64,000 bases of DNA. Origin: Anaerocolumna sp. MB42-C2. Lineage in GTDB: Bacteria; Bacillota; Clostridia; Lachnospirales; Lachnospiraceae. A program made the translations under genes and the position numbers. Shown piece after piece: positions 7,403-15,653 of this stretch (the first letter of the stretch is position 1; every line of letters begins with the position of its first letter). The DNA lies in NCBI RefSeq assembly GCF_030913705.1, contig NZ_CP133190.1:2480001-2544000 (forward strand). Reading direction: 5' to 3'. The notes beneath the pieces were generated by a model, which was not told where the DNA came from, searched no databases, and saw only the letters and a list, made by a program, of their open reading frames with translations.

Positions 7403-9322
7403 CTATTCCTCTTCCGGTATCCATACCCGCATTTGATTTAACCCTCTGTTACCCCAGGTATAATACGGAATAAGTCTGAGCTTACAGGTTTCCTTTGCCG
7501 GACGTTCGTGAGTATACAAAGAATCACAAGTTATAGCCCTGTAACCATCAATTTTAACTTCTACAATTCCGTTCAATATATTTGATGGATACGATTCCGC
7601 TTCCGATTCTTTCTTAACACTCAGGCTAAGAACATCCTCGTCATTATCAATACCCTCCGCACAATAAACCAGCGGTCCTCTGGAAAATGCAACCTTACAA
7701 CTATCGGCGCTGACCTTGCCCGAAGCAAATATTCGTCTTACACTCATATCAAATGTAACGGTTACTTCATCTTCAGCAGTAAATTCTTCGGTTAGATAGG
7801 CATAACCGTTCTTCGTTTCATAATTGCTTTTTTTCCCATTGAGTTTAATAACGGTTTCCTTACTCCACTGCGGAAGCCGAATTGCCAGTGTCATATGCAT
7901 TGCAGTATCATCCGGTTTAAATCTATAAGTAACCCTATCGCCATATGGATATTCGGTTATAACCTCTATTTTACCGTGTAGAGTAAAACTAAGGTCAAGG
8001 GTTCCGCCTATAAATAAATGAGAATAAACCGTATCTCCCTCTTCACTCCAGGCATATCTGCCCACGGAAGATAATAACCTGGCTACATTAGGGGGGCAGC
8101 AGGCACAGGCGAACCATTTCGGTCTCTGCGGCAGCGCATGGCGATGGGTTACGGCTTCGCCGGAGATTCCGGGTATCACTTCCAGGGGATTAACATAAAA
8201 GAACTTTTCTCCGTCCAGCTGCATTCCGGCCAGTACACAGTTATACAGCGCTCGTTCCATGGCATCCGAATATCTGCTGTCTTTCTCCAGATCAAGCATT
8301 TTTCTGGCAAAGAAAATCAATCCGATGGAAGCACAGGTTTCGGCATAAGCAGTATCATTGGGTAAATGGTAATCCTTCGTAAAAGCTTCTCCCTCATATG
8401 CCGAGCCGATTGCTCCCGTGACATACATCTTGCACTGGGTGATATTATCCCATAGTGTTTTACATGCATTTTTCAGTTCCTGATCTTTTGTTTCAAAAGC
8501 TACATCTGCCATACCTGTGTAAAGATATACAGCACGGACTGCATGACCCACGGCTTTTGTCTGTTCACGTACCGGGGTCTGGTTCTGCGCATACTCCTTG
8601 TTATGACTGTTATTTCCCCATACCGTCCAATTATACTTCTGACTTTCTTTTATAAAATAATCACTGTCAACACCGCGTACATTAACAAAATGCTCTGCCA
8701 GTTCTTTATATTTATCATTTTTTGTACATCGGTACATTCTCATAAGCGCAAGCTCAACTTCCGGATGTCCGGGATACCCTTCTGCTCCCTCTTCAATAAA
8801 TCGTTTGTAAATATGGTCTGCCATACGGCTCATTATGTTCAGAAGTTTTGTTTTACCGGTTGATTCCGCATAGGCAACTGCTGCCTCCATCATATGTCCC
8901 GCACAATAAAGTTCATGTGCTTCTTCCAGATTAGTCCATCGCTTGTCAGGCATCTTTACCGTAAAGTAAGTATTCAGGTATCCATCCCTTTGCTGCGCGC
9001 GGCCAATTAGCTCAATTACCTCGTCACAGCGGTTTTCCAGTTCTTTGTCCGGATATTTAAGCAGGGAATAAGCGGCAGCTTCCAGCCATTTGGCGACATC
9101 ACTGTCCTGAAAAACCATTCCGTAAAATTCATCATCACAGGTTCCGGTTTCAAGCATTTTAGCTGCTGCCCTAAAGTTCTCGATTGCATGGCTTTTTTCA
9201 GTATCCGGGATCTCATCCTTTAATACTTTTTCCTGATACGGTATCACTACCTCTTTAACAAGTTTTTCATATCTTCCGAGAAAACTGTCGGAAACAATAA
9301 AATTCTTCAATAAATCACTCAT
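7403..9322 (-). CDS. Glycoside hydrolase family 127, beta-L-arabinofuranosidase-type
   Basis: Cleaves terminal beta-L-arabinofuranosyl units, as in plant arabinans and hydroxyproline-rich glycoproteins. 639 aa, typical of the GH127/DUF1680 family. The zinc-thiolate active site is complete. Glu312 (GEAF) is the candidate acid/base. Glu328 and Cys330 in AETCAS plus Cys408-Cys409 in FACACCPPN form the metal site and nucleophile, with the same spacing as Glu322, Glu338, Cys340, Cys417 and Cys418 of Bifidobacterium HypBA1. No signal peptide, so it works on imported oligosaccharides. AGGAGG precedes ATG 9322. Divergent from an AraC regulator that probably controls it. Confidence 0.93.
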   Translation of the reverse strand: MSDLLKNFIVSDSFLGRYEKLVKEVVIPYQEKVLKDEIPDTEKSHAIENFRAAAKMLETGTCDDEFYGMVFQDSDVAKWLEAAAYSLLKYPDKELENRCDEVIELIGRAQQRDGYLNTYFTVKMPDKRWTNLEEAHELYCAGHMMEAAVAYAESTGKTKLLNIMSRMADHIYKRFIEEGAEGYPGHPEVELALMRMYRCTKNDKYKELAEHFVNVRGVDSDYFIKESQKYNWTVWGNNSHNKEYAQNQTPVREQTKAVGHAVRAVYLYTGMADVAFETKDQELKNACKTLWDNITQCKMYVTGAIGSAYEGEAFTKDYHLPNDTAYAETCASIGLIFFARKMLDLEKDSRYSDAMERALYNCVLAGMQLDGEKFFYVNPLEVIPGISGEAVTHRHALPQRPKWFACACCPPNVARLLSSVGRYAWSEEGDTVYSHLFIGGTLDLSFTLHGKIEVITEYPYGDRVTYRFKPDDTAMHMTLAIRLPQWSKETVIKLNGKKSNYETKNGYAYLTEEFTAEDEVTVTFDMSVRRIFASGKVSADSCKVAFSRGPLVYCAEGIDNDEDVLSLSVKKESEAESYPSNILNGIVEVKIDGYRAITCDSLYTHERPAKETCKLRLIPYYTWGNRGLNQMRVWIPEEE

Positions 9323-9567
9323 TTTTATATCCTCCTATTTGATAATAATAAATTTATTACATCTACTAATTTAAGAAATTACTGCCTGGTTAAATTTGAT
9401 CTCACTATTGTTTTTTCATTAACCACTGCTTCCCTTATCACATAGTAATAAAAGTGTATAAAACAGATAGACAGTAATATTAAAATGTTTTATGATATAA
9501 ACTAATTATAGATATTATCAATAAATAATCAACTACTATAACTCTATAAAAGGTGGCGAAAACTTAG

Positions 9568-10449
9568 ATGCGGTATTTTTTATCCGATGCAGATTATCCC
9601 TTGAAATATCTATCTTGCGGCAATTTGATCAGCAAGCAGGAATTCCTGCATGTGAGGCGTAACTTTAATATAAATGTACTTATTATGGTAAAAGAGGGAA
9701 TATTATATATTTCGCAGGAGGGTGTAAATTACGAAGTTGGCCCGAATCAATTTGTATTATTGAGAGCCAATGAAGAACACTTTGGATATAAACCATCAAT
9801 CGGGAAGTTATCCTATGTTTGGGTTCATTTTCTGACTAATGATAAAATGATGGTTGCCACCAAAGAAAAATTTTTAAAGAGAATATTGGATCAAACGTTA
9901 GAATCCAGACTAAACAACTTATACGTCATACCGGAGTATGGGGAAATAGCCCTTACCCAAAGAGCTCCCTTACTCTTTAATCAACTATTGGATTTATCAA
10001 GACAGGAAATGATTTATTCCAGTCAGATAATAGATTATGCACTTAGTTTATTGATAATGGAGATCTCCCAGGAATTTATAGAAATGCATTATAAAATAAG
10101 ACATAATATCTCTCCAAATATAGCAAGGGTTATGGAATGGATCAAAGCAAATTATTATAAATCAATTACGGTTAAAGAAATAGCCAATGAATTCGGATAT
10201 AATGCAGATTATTTATCTTCTCTGTTTAAAAAGACTACAAATACAACGTTAACAAATTATATTAACAAAACAAGGATTGAAATATCAAAGTCACTCATAA
10301 GCAATTATGATTTATCGATTAAAGAAGTTGCATATTCCTGTGGTTTTTCAGATGAAAAGTATTTTATGAAATTATTTAAGAAAGCAGAGAGCATGACCCC
10401 ATCCCAATACAAGAAAGCATTTACCAGGAAAATGATAAACGACAGGTAG
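9568..10449 (+). CDS. AraC-family transcriptional regulator with cupin-type sensor domain
   Basis: 293 aa. Residues about 10-150 form an AraC-binding cupin-like domain (IMVKEGILYISQEG, then VGPNQFVLLRANEEHFGY). Residues about 188-288 form the double helix-turn-helix (ITVKEIANEFGYNADYLSSL, then IKEVAYSCGFSDEKYFMKLF). AAAAGGTGG precedes ATG 9568, though 13 nt away. Divergent from GH127 across 245 bp, the usual layout for a sugar-responsive activator of a glycosidase gene. The inducer is not known. Confidence 0.92.
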   Translation: MRYFLSDADYPLKYLSCGNLISKQEFLHVRRNFNINVLIMVKEGILYISQEGVNYEVGPNQFVLLRANEEHFGYKPSIGKLSYVWVHFLTNDKMMVATKEKFLKRILDQTLESRLNNLYVIPEYGEIALTQRAPLLFNQLLDLSRQEMIYSSQIIDYALSLLIMEISQEFIEMHYKIRHNISPNIARVMEWIKANYYKSITVKEIANEFGYNADYLSSLFKKTTNTTLTNYINKTRIEISKSLISNYDLSIKEVAYSCGFSDEKYFMKLFKKAESMTPSQYKKAFTRKMINDR

Positions 10450-10478
10450 ATTAGATTATGTACTGCTAAAACAGTTTA

Positions 10479-10691
10479 TTATAGCATCCTGGCATTCTCA
10501 AACAGAACTGGGGTTATCTCAGGATACGTCAAGGTCTCGGGCAGTTGATCAAACGTCCTTACTTCTTTCATCTCACTATCCGGAATATCCGCTAGTTCGG
10601 TTATTTGTGGGGAGATTTCCGTTAATATTTTAGCCAGTGACTTTTGGTGTAATTCGGCGTTTGAATCAATTCTATATTTATTTTTATTATA
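10479..10691 (-). pseudogene. Open-frame remnant, family not recognised
   Basis: About 70 open codons ending in TAA at 10479-10481, with no plausible start: the only internal Met are close to the 3' end. The translated end reads like a protein C-terminus (for example VRTFDQLPETLTYPEITPVL). It is not a TetR repressor by eye, although TetR-like operators lie just upstream. It fills most of the 350-bp gap before the methyltransferase. Probably the truncated 3' end of a lost gene. Confidence 0.4.
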
Positions 10692-10707
10692 TCACTTAAA
10701 ATGTCAC

Positions 10708-10759
10708 TTGACCAGTGGTCAAATATGTGCTATGTTATAGATAGTTGACTGACGGTCAA
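10708..10759 (+). promoter_or_regulatory. Promoter with paired TetR-like operators
   Basis: Two 15-bp sites, TTGACCAGTGGTCAA (10708-10722) and TTGACTGACGGTCAA (10745-10759), share TTGAC-N5-GTCAA with centres 37 bp apart. The first overlaps a promoter, TTGACC - 17 nt - TATGTT (-10 at 10731-10736). The second lies just past the start of transcription. TTGACYN-type palindromes are typical of TetR repressors; no tetR gene is nearby. Confidence 0.75.
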
Positions 10760-10799
10760 ATTTATAGTAAAAATACTTTTAACCCAAAGGGGAAATATT

Positions 10800-11498
10800 A
10801 TGAAAAAAGGCAAATATGGTTTAGATGCACCAGCAGTTGTAATAGGGTATTTCACGTCCGGAATCCTATTATCTCTTATTGGATATATTTACTTACCCAG
10901 TGAGAGCTGGATGATCTATTTGGGGGTTTTATGTTTATTGATTGGTTTTTATATGATTTATAGCAGTAAAATAGGTAAATACAAGATGAGAGAAAAAATA
11001 ATTCAAAGACTGTCTATAACCGGAGAAGAAATATCCCTGGATGTAGGCTGCGGCCGAGGTCTGATGCTTAACGGAATTGCATCTAAGCTCAATTCCGGAA
11101 AAGCATACGGTGTTGATATTTGGAATGGGAAAGATCAAACCGGAAACAATTATGGCGCCTTAATGCAAAATGCACACATTGAGGGTACTGAAACAAAAAT
11201 AGAAGTAATAAATTCAGATATGAGAAACTTACCATTTGCAGATGATTTTTTTGATATTATTGTATCAAGCCTCGCAATCCACAATCTAAAAAATAATCAG
11301 GAAAGGAAAAAAGCTCTTCTTGAAATAGCAAGAGTGGCAAAGAATGACTGTAAATTAGCTATACTGGATATCGCACACATTAATTTTTATAAAAAGATTC
11401 TTACAAAGCAGGGTTTTATTATTGAATATGTAGATCAACGTCCTTTTCAGATATTTCCTCCCTGTAAAGTGATCTATGCCAGGAAAATGAATGATTGA
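10800..11498 (+). CDS. Membrane-anchored class I SAM-dependent methyltransferase
   Basis: 232 aa. Two membrane helices at about residues 12-31 and 36-55, then a Rossmann methyltransferase domain. Motif I is DVGCGRG at 81-87, the acidic end of strand 2 is AYGVDIWNGKD, and motif IV is FDIIVSSLAIHNL. The methyl acceptor is unknown; UbiE/Erg6-like small-molecule or lipid methylation is possible given the membrane anchor. AAAGGGG precedes ATG 10800. The two TetR-like operators in its promoter suggest inducible expression. It stands alone, bracketed by gene remnants, like an acquired single gene. Confidence 0.82.
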   Translation: MKKGKYGLDAPAVVIGYFTSGILLSLIGYIYLPSESWMIYLGVLCLLIGFYMIYSSKIGKYKMREKIIQRLSITGEEISLDVGCGRGLMLNGIASKLNSGKAYGVDIWNGKDQTGNNYGALMQNAHIEGTETKIEVINSDMRNLPFADDFFDIIVSSLAIHNLKNNQERKKALLEIARVAKNDCKLAILDIAHINFYKKILTKQGFIIEYVDQRPFQIFPPCKVIYARKMND

Positions 11499-11630
11499 TA
11501 TTGGTGGTATTATAATCGTAAAGCCGTCTAATAAAATATGGAAGAGCTGATTGTCGGATTACACAGGCTGACTAAATATCTGCAAATGAAATCCATATCG
11601 GAAGTTTTAGAATCTCGAATTCCATACCGA

Positions 11631-11680
11631 ATTGAAAAAGTTCCATATCATCTAATCCATTGATTGATATGGAACTTTTT
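11631..11680. terminator. Bidirectional rho-independent terminator
   Basis: GTTCCATATCA (11640-11650) pairs with TGATATGGAAC (11665-11675). TTTTTATTA follows on the plus strand, and CTTTTTC on the minus strand. It separates the methyltransferase from the convergent XRE gene. Confidence 0.85.
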
Positions 11681-11712
11681 ATTATACATTAACAATTATT
11701 TTATACAGTTTA

Positions 11713-13473
11713 TTATCCTATATTATATATGATTTTCTCCGCAATAAACATCGCTTTACGTTCTGAATCAAGCATCTGTGAAAGCAGTTCAGCTTGTCTT
11801 ATACGCATTTCCATTGTCCAGAATTCCCGAGCTCTTGCACCTTTATAGTGCTCCTCACTGCCTAGTAATTTATGAATCTGTCCAGCCATTTCAGAAATAT
11901 CATAGAAATACTTTATGATTTGTTCCATGCTGTCAGCCTTATCAGACAGAAAGCTTTTATTATCTGAAAGATAAATATAAGCTGATTTGCGTGCATCAAA
12001 TAAAGCAAGGGAACAGAATTGATTAACTGAAAGCCGTCGAGCAAACTGCTCATCATCGTTATTTTCATACCAGGCTTCGTCCAGCAGGTCAATCTGCCAT
12101 ACCTCATATGCCTTTAACCCCATAGCGTAACCCCTACCGATTTCCTGCTTTGTACAATCGGCAAACACACGCAAAGAATTTACTAAATTTTCTTTGGGTG
12201 TTGGGGGAGGAGTCATATCACTGAAATAAGTGATGATAAACGGCCAATTATCAACAAAAAGATAATCATAGGGGTTGTACTTTCCTTTTTCATAGCCAGA
12301 AGAATTATGAATCTCTGAATCGTATTTTGTACGACAGAACAAATCTGAGCCGTTATTTTTATAACCACAGATAACACCCCATTCCGGTGCAACCCGAAGA
12401 TTAATACCTAGTACAGGCATATTGTGCCGTATTTCATTTATCATATGTTTGCGTTCTTCCGCTCTCGCTTCTTTATCAATCCGTTCAGCAAAATCAGGGG
12501 TAAAACCAAAAGCTTTATAGCCGGGCATCGCATAATCATATGCAACAAGGCCATCAACTGAACTATAGTCCCATCTCGGGGAGCAGAACGCGAGCCGGTA
12601 GCAAGCTCCTGATACACCCATAACATGCTCATATGTCGTTTTAATATGCATCGCTTGCAGCGCGGCGGTTAAAGCGGCCGCCCAGGAGCATTCCATACCC
12701 TTACCAAATTCAGGGAGAAGGGGAACATTCGGTATAAAATACTCGTTTTCATCTTGTTTTCTGTATAGCTCCGTTTTATCGATATTATATGCTATACTTT
12801 CATTTTCTTCACAAGTAACCAGATGAATACCGTCCTTGTTTAGATATACAAAAGTAAGATAATCCTTGTCATCATTGTTCGGATCACTCGGAAAAGTTTC
12901 ATGGTCTGCGTGATATTCGTTCCAGTTAAACAAGTTGTAATGTTCGATTTTGAGCATTACATCATATTTAGCTTTTGCAGTGCCATACGACGCTGCAATT
13001 ATTAAAACACTTTCGGCATTTCTAAATCTCTTGCTATTCAGGTCAATGGTAAGCTGACTGTCCTCGTCTGCAAATGTATAATAAATATTCTGTTCAATCT
13101 GATATTTCAAGATCAGATATTTCGGACGATTATTGTCCAATGGGCAAGCCAGTGTAAGTGCGTTCACCATAATATCTAAATTGTCGTTTTGAATTAGCTT
13201 ATTCAAACGCTTCGCCACATTGTAGCTTTCTATTCCGTCACCATAGAAAGCGGATAAAATTTGAATTTTACTGTCAGTCAGCAGTGAGTCAATACTCGTA
13301 CCTAATGCTTTTGCAAGATTTGGCAACAGGACTGTTTCAGGTAATGCGTGGCCATTTTCCCACTTCGAAACTGCTTGGGGGCTAATATTCAATATTTCAG
13401 CAAGATTTTCCTGTGTATACCCAAGTTCTTTCCGCAGGGCAGCGATTTGCCTTCCAATTTTGTTTATATCCAT
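11713..13473 (-). CDS. XRE-family regulator fused to a BtrH-like / C39-peptidase-like domain
   Basis: 586 aa. Residues 7-61 are a Cro/CI helix-turn-helix (IAALRKELGYTQENLAEIL, then ISPQAVSKWENGHALPETV). The middle holds a domain that resembles BtrH_N / C39-like proteins: GMECSWAAALTAAL near residue 260, then MGVSGACYRLAF, and later GYKNNGSDLFCRTKYD and YDYLFVDNWPFIIT. BtrH-type domains act in acyl transfer or peptide-like chemistry; here the Cys in MECSWAA could be a nucleophile. The C-terminal ~130 residues are helical and unassigned. ATG 13473 has AAAGGAG upstream. A palindrome at 13496-13509 suggests autoregulation. Function is inferred only. Confidence 0.75.
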   Translation of the reverse strand: MDINKIGRQIAALRKELGYTQENLAEILNISPQAVSKWENGHALPETVLLPNLAKALGTSIDSLLTDSKIQILSAFYGDGIESYNVAKRLNKLIQNDNLDIMVNALTLACPLDNNRPKYLILKYQIEQNIYYTFADEDSQLTIDLNSKRFRNAESVLIIAASYGTAKAKYDVMLKIEHYNLFNWNEYHADHETFPSDPNNDDKDYLTFVYLNKDGIHLVTCEENESIAYNIDKTELYRKQDENEYFIPNVPLLPEFGKGMECSWAAALTAALQAMHIKTTYEHVMGVSGACYRLAFCSPRWDYSSVDGLVAYDYAMPGYKAFGFTPDFAERIDKEARAEERKHMINEIRHNMPVLGINLRVAPEWGVICGYKNNGSDLFCRTKYDSEIHNSSGYEKGKYNPYDYLFVDNWPFIITYFSDMTPPPTPKENLVNSLRVFADCTKQEIGRGYAMGLKAYEVWQIDLLDEAWYENNDDEQFARRLSVNQFCSLALFDARKSAYIYLSDNKSFLSDKADSMEQIIKYFYDISEMAGQIHKLLGSEEHYKGARAREFWTMEMRIRQAELLSQMLDSERKAMFIAEKIIYNIG

Positions 13474-13495
13474 ACAGAATCTCCTTTAAATAAAC

Positions 13496-13509
13496 TTATC
13501 AGCTGATAA
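13496..13509. promoter_or_regulatory. Palindromic operator candidate before XRE gene
   Basis: Perfect 14-bp palindrome TTATCAGCTGATAA, 23 bp upstream of the XRE start. Cro/CI-type regulators commonly bind such sites for autoregulation. Confidence 0.5.
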
Positions 13510-13668
13510 AACTATTTTATACACTAAAATAAAAAAAAGGAATACATCTTTGTTTAATTCCGGAAAGTAAAAACTCAACTGTGGGTTGTATTACAAACAC
13601 TCATAAGGATCTCATGCTCAACTTACACCGCAGGATGATAATCTCATAAAAAAATTCGCCTTCTTAAG

Positions 13669-13689
13669 ATTAAAAACTGCATGTGCTGC
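13669..13689 (-). repeat. Weak ppdK-tail-like sequence (A-A-H-A-V-F-N)
   Basis: Minus-strand reading GCA GCA CAT GCA GTT TTT AAT resembles the A-A-Q-A-V-L-N end of ppdK copied several times at 25-30 kb. It lacks the N-K-stop. Some further likeness (ATGAGA, GAGATCCTTAT) follows downstream. Could be a degenerate outlying copy or chance. Confidence 0.3.
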
Positions 13690-13732
13690 TGTGGGCTCTG
13701 GTGAATTATTCAGGCTGAAATACCGACCGATA

Positions 13733-14386
13733 TTAGTCATCAATTATGCTTTTTACTATATCCGCCAACTCCAAAGGATTTTCAATCATCGGCATATGAC
13801 AGGAATTCTTCACAAACCGAAAAGTTATTCTTTGGCATATATCTTCCGGCAAACATAAATCTTTAATTCGGTTATTATAATTTGCATATCCTCGATCGCC
13901 ATAAATTCCATAAATTCTAGCATTGGTATTTTTAATATAATTCGTAAAATCATCCTCTCTTTGCATATATTTTTTTAAAGAATCACCATAGTATTGGTCT
14001 TCTTCTTTAATCATAGAGAGCACTTGTTCTCCGTAATCATCCATATTAACAGGAAGCATTAAATTTCGATAGAAGACTTCTGTAGGTTTTAAAATCGAAT
14101 CAACTAAAATACATTTATTGCATTGCAACCGCAATGATGATAACAATTCCAACGCTATAATACCTCCCATACTATGACCAATAATAAAATCATAAGTATT
14201 GTTCCCATAGGTATGATACAACCATTGGGTTATATCAGAAAAATTTTCAGCCTTTTCTGTTATTTCACGTGGATATTCTACATAAGTAATATCATAAGAG
14301 AAGCGATTAAAGAAATAGCAATGAATTGATTTCCAGAATGTGCTTTCTATTTCAATTTCACTGGTTCCATTAATCTTAATGAGTAT
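13733..14386 (-). pseudogene. Alpha/beta hydrolase, lacking a normal start codon
   Basis: Open frame of 217 codons for a serine alpha/beta hydrolase. The nucleophile elbow IIGHSMGG is at about residues 68-75 of the open frame. The closing His lies in FVKNSCHMPMIENP near the end, and the Asp in IYGDRGYANY. An oxyanion-strand-like ILIKINGTSE is at the very N-terminus. The frame opens right after a TGA at 14387-14389 and has no ATG or GTG before the catalytic region. TTG at 14221 would drop the first strands, and the nearest ATG (14390) is out of frame by one base. It overlaps the 3' end of the GyrI-like gene by 40 bp. Probably damaged; use of ATT as a start is the alternative. Confidence 0.6.
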
Positions 14387-14740
14387 TCATTACCACACCT
14401 TTCCGGATTGTCATTACGAATATGCTCCTCCAAACATAACCTTGAACTGTCCGATTTATATTTATCATGACTTAACAACTGTTTCATTAATATTTTCCAT
14501 GAAACCTCAATATCATCTGTACTTTCTATTACTGCATATAATCCACCGGGAAGCACCATTTCCTTTAGATATTCTGGTATTGTGAGACCCTCTGGAATAG
14601 AAGCACAAAATCCATATCCATATGGATTCCCCTCCCCACTAGGCATTGGTTTCATATTACCTCCGAATAATCGGGCAGTGCCCACAAGATTAGATGACTT
14701 AATCCAATTTAGGACGGGCACCAACTATTGGTTTATTCAT
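14347..14740 (-). pseudogene. GyrI-like small-molecule-binding protein, frameshifted near its start
   Basis: The body encodes a GyrI-like / AraC-effector-type domain (WIKSSNLVGTARLFGG, then YGYGFCASIPEGL, then LPGGLYAVIESTDDI) ending in EYSLRLMEPVKLK. The best start is ATG 14740 behind an AGGAGG, but that frame stops after 13 codons (MNKPIVGARPKLD). The domain lies one base out of phase, from codon 6 on. A TTG at 14724 would open the domain frame but has no ribosome site. Most likely a one-base indel inactivated the gene. There is no AraC DNA-binding domain in front. Confidence 0.65.
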
Positions 14741-14906
14741 TAATATTCCTCCTGAGATATCTCAAGATAATAATAACACTTATCGCTGCGTCAATTGCAA
14801 TAGTTTTTTAGCAGCCATAGAACATTTTCTTGAAGTTTACACCAGTGCTAGTTATAATATAATAATAAAGTAAAATATTGTAATTAACAATAGGAGAAGG
14901 TATCAT

Positions 14907-15335
14907 ATGATTGAATGTATAAGCCATATAACTTTTATCGTAAATGATTTAGAAAAAACAACCCTATTATTTAAAGAATTATTTGATGCCAAAGAAGTAT
15001 ATTATAGTGGTGAAAAAAAACATTCTTTGTATAAGGAACGCTTTTTTGTTATCGGAGGTCAATGGATAGCAGTCATGGAAGATATAAATATACTAAATAG
15101 AACTTATCATCATGTGGCATTTAAAATATCAGAATACGATCTAGATAGTTATTTAAATAAAATCAGAACTTTAAATCTAGAATTAAAGCCCCAAAGAAAA
15201 AGAGTACAAGGGGAAGGATTTTCTATATACTTTTATGACTATGACAATAATTTATTTGAACTTCATACAGAAACATTAGAAAAAAGATTGGCATTATACA
15301 AATCCTCTGCTGTTGCGCTTAATCTTACCGTATAA
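14907..15335 (+). CDS. fosX: FosX-type fosfomycin resistance hydrolase
   Basis: Mn2+-dependent epoxide hydrolase that adds water to fosfomycin, cytoplasmic, vicinal-oxygen-chelate fold. The metal ligands His7 (ISHITF), His69 (YHHVAF) and Glu118 (LFELH) and the FosX-specific general base Glu44 (LYKERFF) are all at the family positions. FosA/FosB enzymes use thiols instead and lack this Glu. The block RVQGEGFSIYFYDYDNN is diagnostic. 142 aa, about nine longer than usual: the last ~11 codons run into the reverse complement of a PEP-synthase/rifampin-phosphotransferase remnant. AGGAGAAGG precedes ATG 14907. An isolated gene in a remnant-rich stretch, which suggests acquisition. Confidence 0.93.
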   Translation: MIECISHITFIVNDLEKTTLLFKELFDAKEVYYSGEKKHSLYKERFFVIGGQWIAVMEDINILNRTYHHVAFKISEYDLDSYLNKIRTLNLELKPQRKRVQGEGFSIYFYDYDNNLFELHTETLEKRLALYKSSAVALNLTV

Positions 15336-15558
15336 GCATTGTTTTCTCCAAGCTTTGAAAGGTAGTGAGGTATCTCTTTCTTAATATCTTTGGAGATGCT
15401 TATACCCTCCAGCGCTGTGCGGTTCTCTCCACTGATTACACTTATTTTTTCTCGGTTTTCTACACAATACTCCGATAATATACCTTGATTTTTTACGATA
15501 TCCTTTCCATCAACGAAAGTTTCGTCAACTACATAATCGTAGTACCTACCCCAATACA
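15300..15558 (-). pseudogene. Remnant of a PEP synthase / rifampin phosphotransferase-type gene
   Basis: Minus-strand frame of about 86 codons. ISKDIKKEIPHYLSKLGENN followed by AYTVRLSATAEDL matches the ATP-grasp signature (SKLG...AVRSSATAEDL) of PEP synthase and Rph proteins. Homology stops abruptly after AEDL at about 15300, where the convergent fosX sequence begins. No start codon; the left part lies directly behind a terminator tail. A fragment broken at both ends. Confidence 0.6.
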
Positions 15559-15605
15559 AAAAAGAGACCCCTATAGCAACCTTATCGGTTAAAATTAGGG
15601 TCCCA
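15558..15605 (-). terminator. Rho-independent terminator of the ABC-YesMN operon
   Basis: On the minus strand, GACCCTA (15603-15597) pairs with TAGGGGTC (one bulge, near 15574-15567). An inner AACC-GATAA-GGTT hairpin is followed by TCTTTTTTG. About 50 nt past the response-regulator stop. Confidence 0.8.
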
Positions 15606-15653
15606 AACTTATTCTTAAGAAAAAATGGTTTTCAATATGTAATACCAAAAAGT

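Noticed and set aside
11538..11663. 41-codon plus-strand frame (M-E-E-L-I-V-G-L-H...) after the methyltransferase
   Set aside because: No ribosome site, and its 3' half runs through the terminator hairpin at 11640-11675; likely chance or remnant.
13669..13689. A-A-H-A-V-F-N sequence as another full ppdK-tail copy
   Set aside because: It lacks the N-K-stop and a clear terminator, and lies 11 kb from the array; kept only as a low-confidence repeat and not counted in the main finding.
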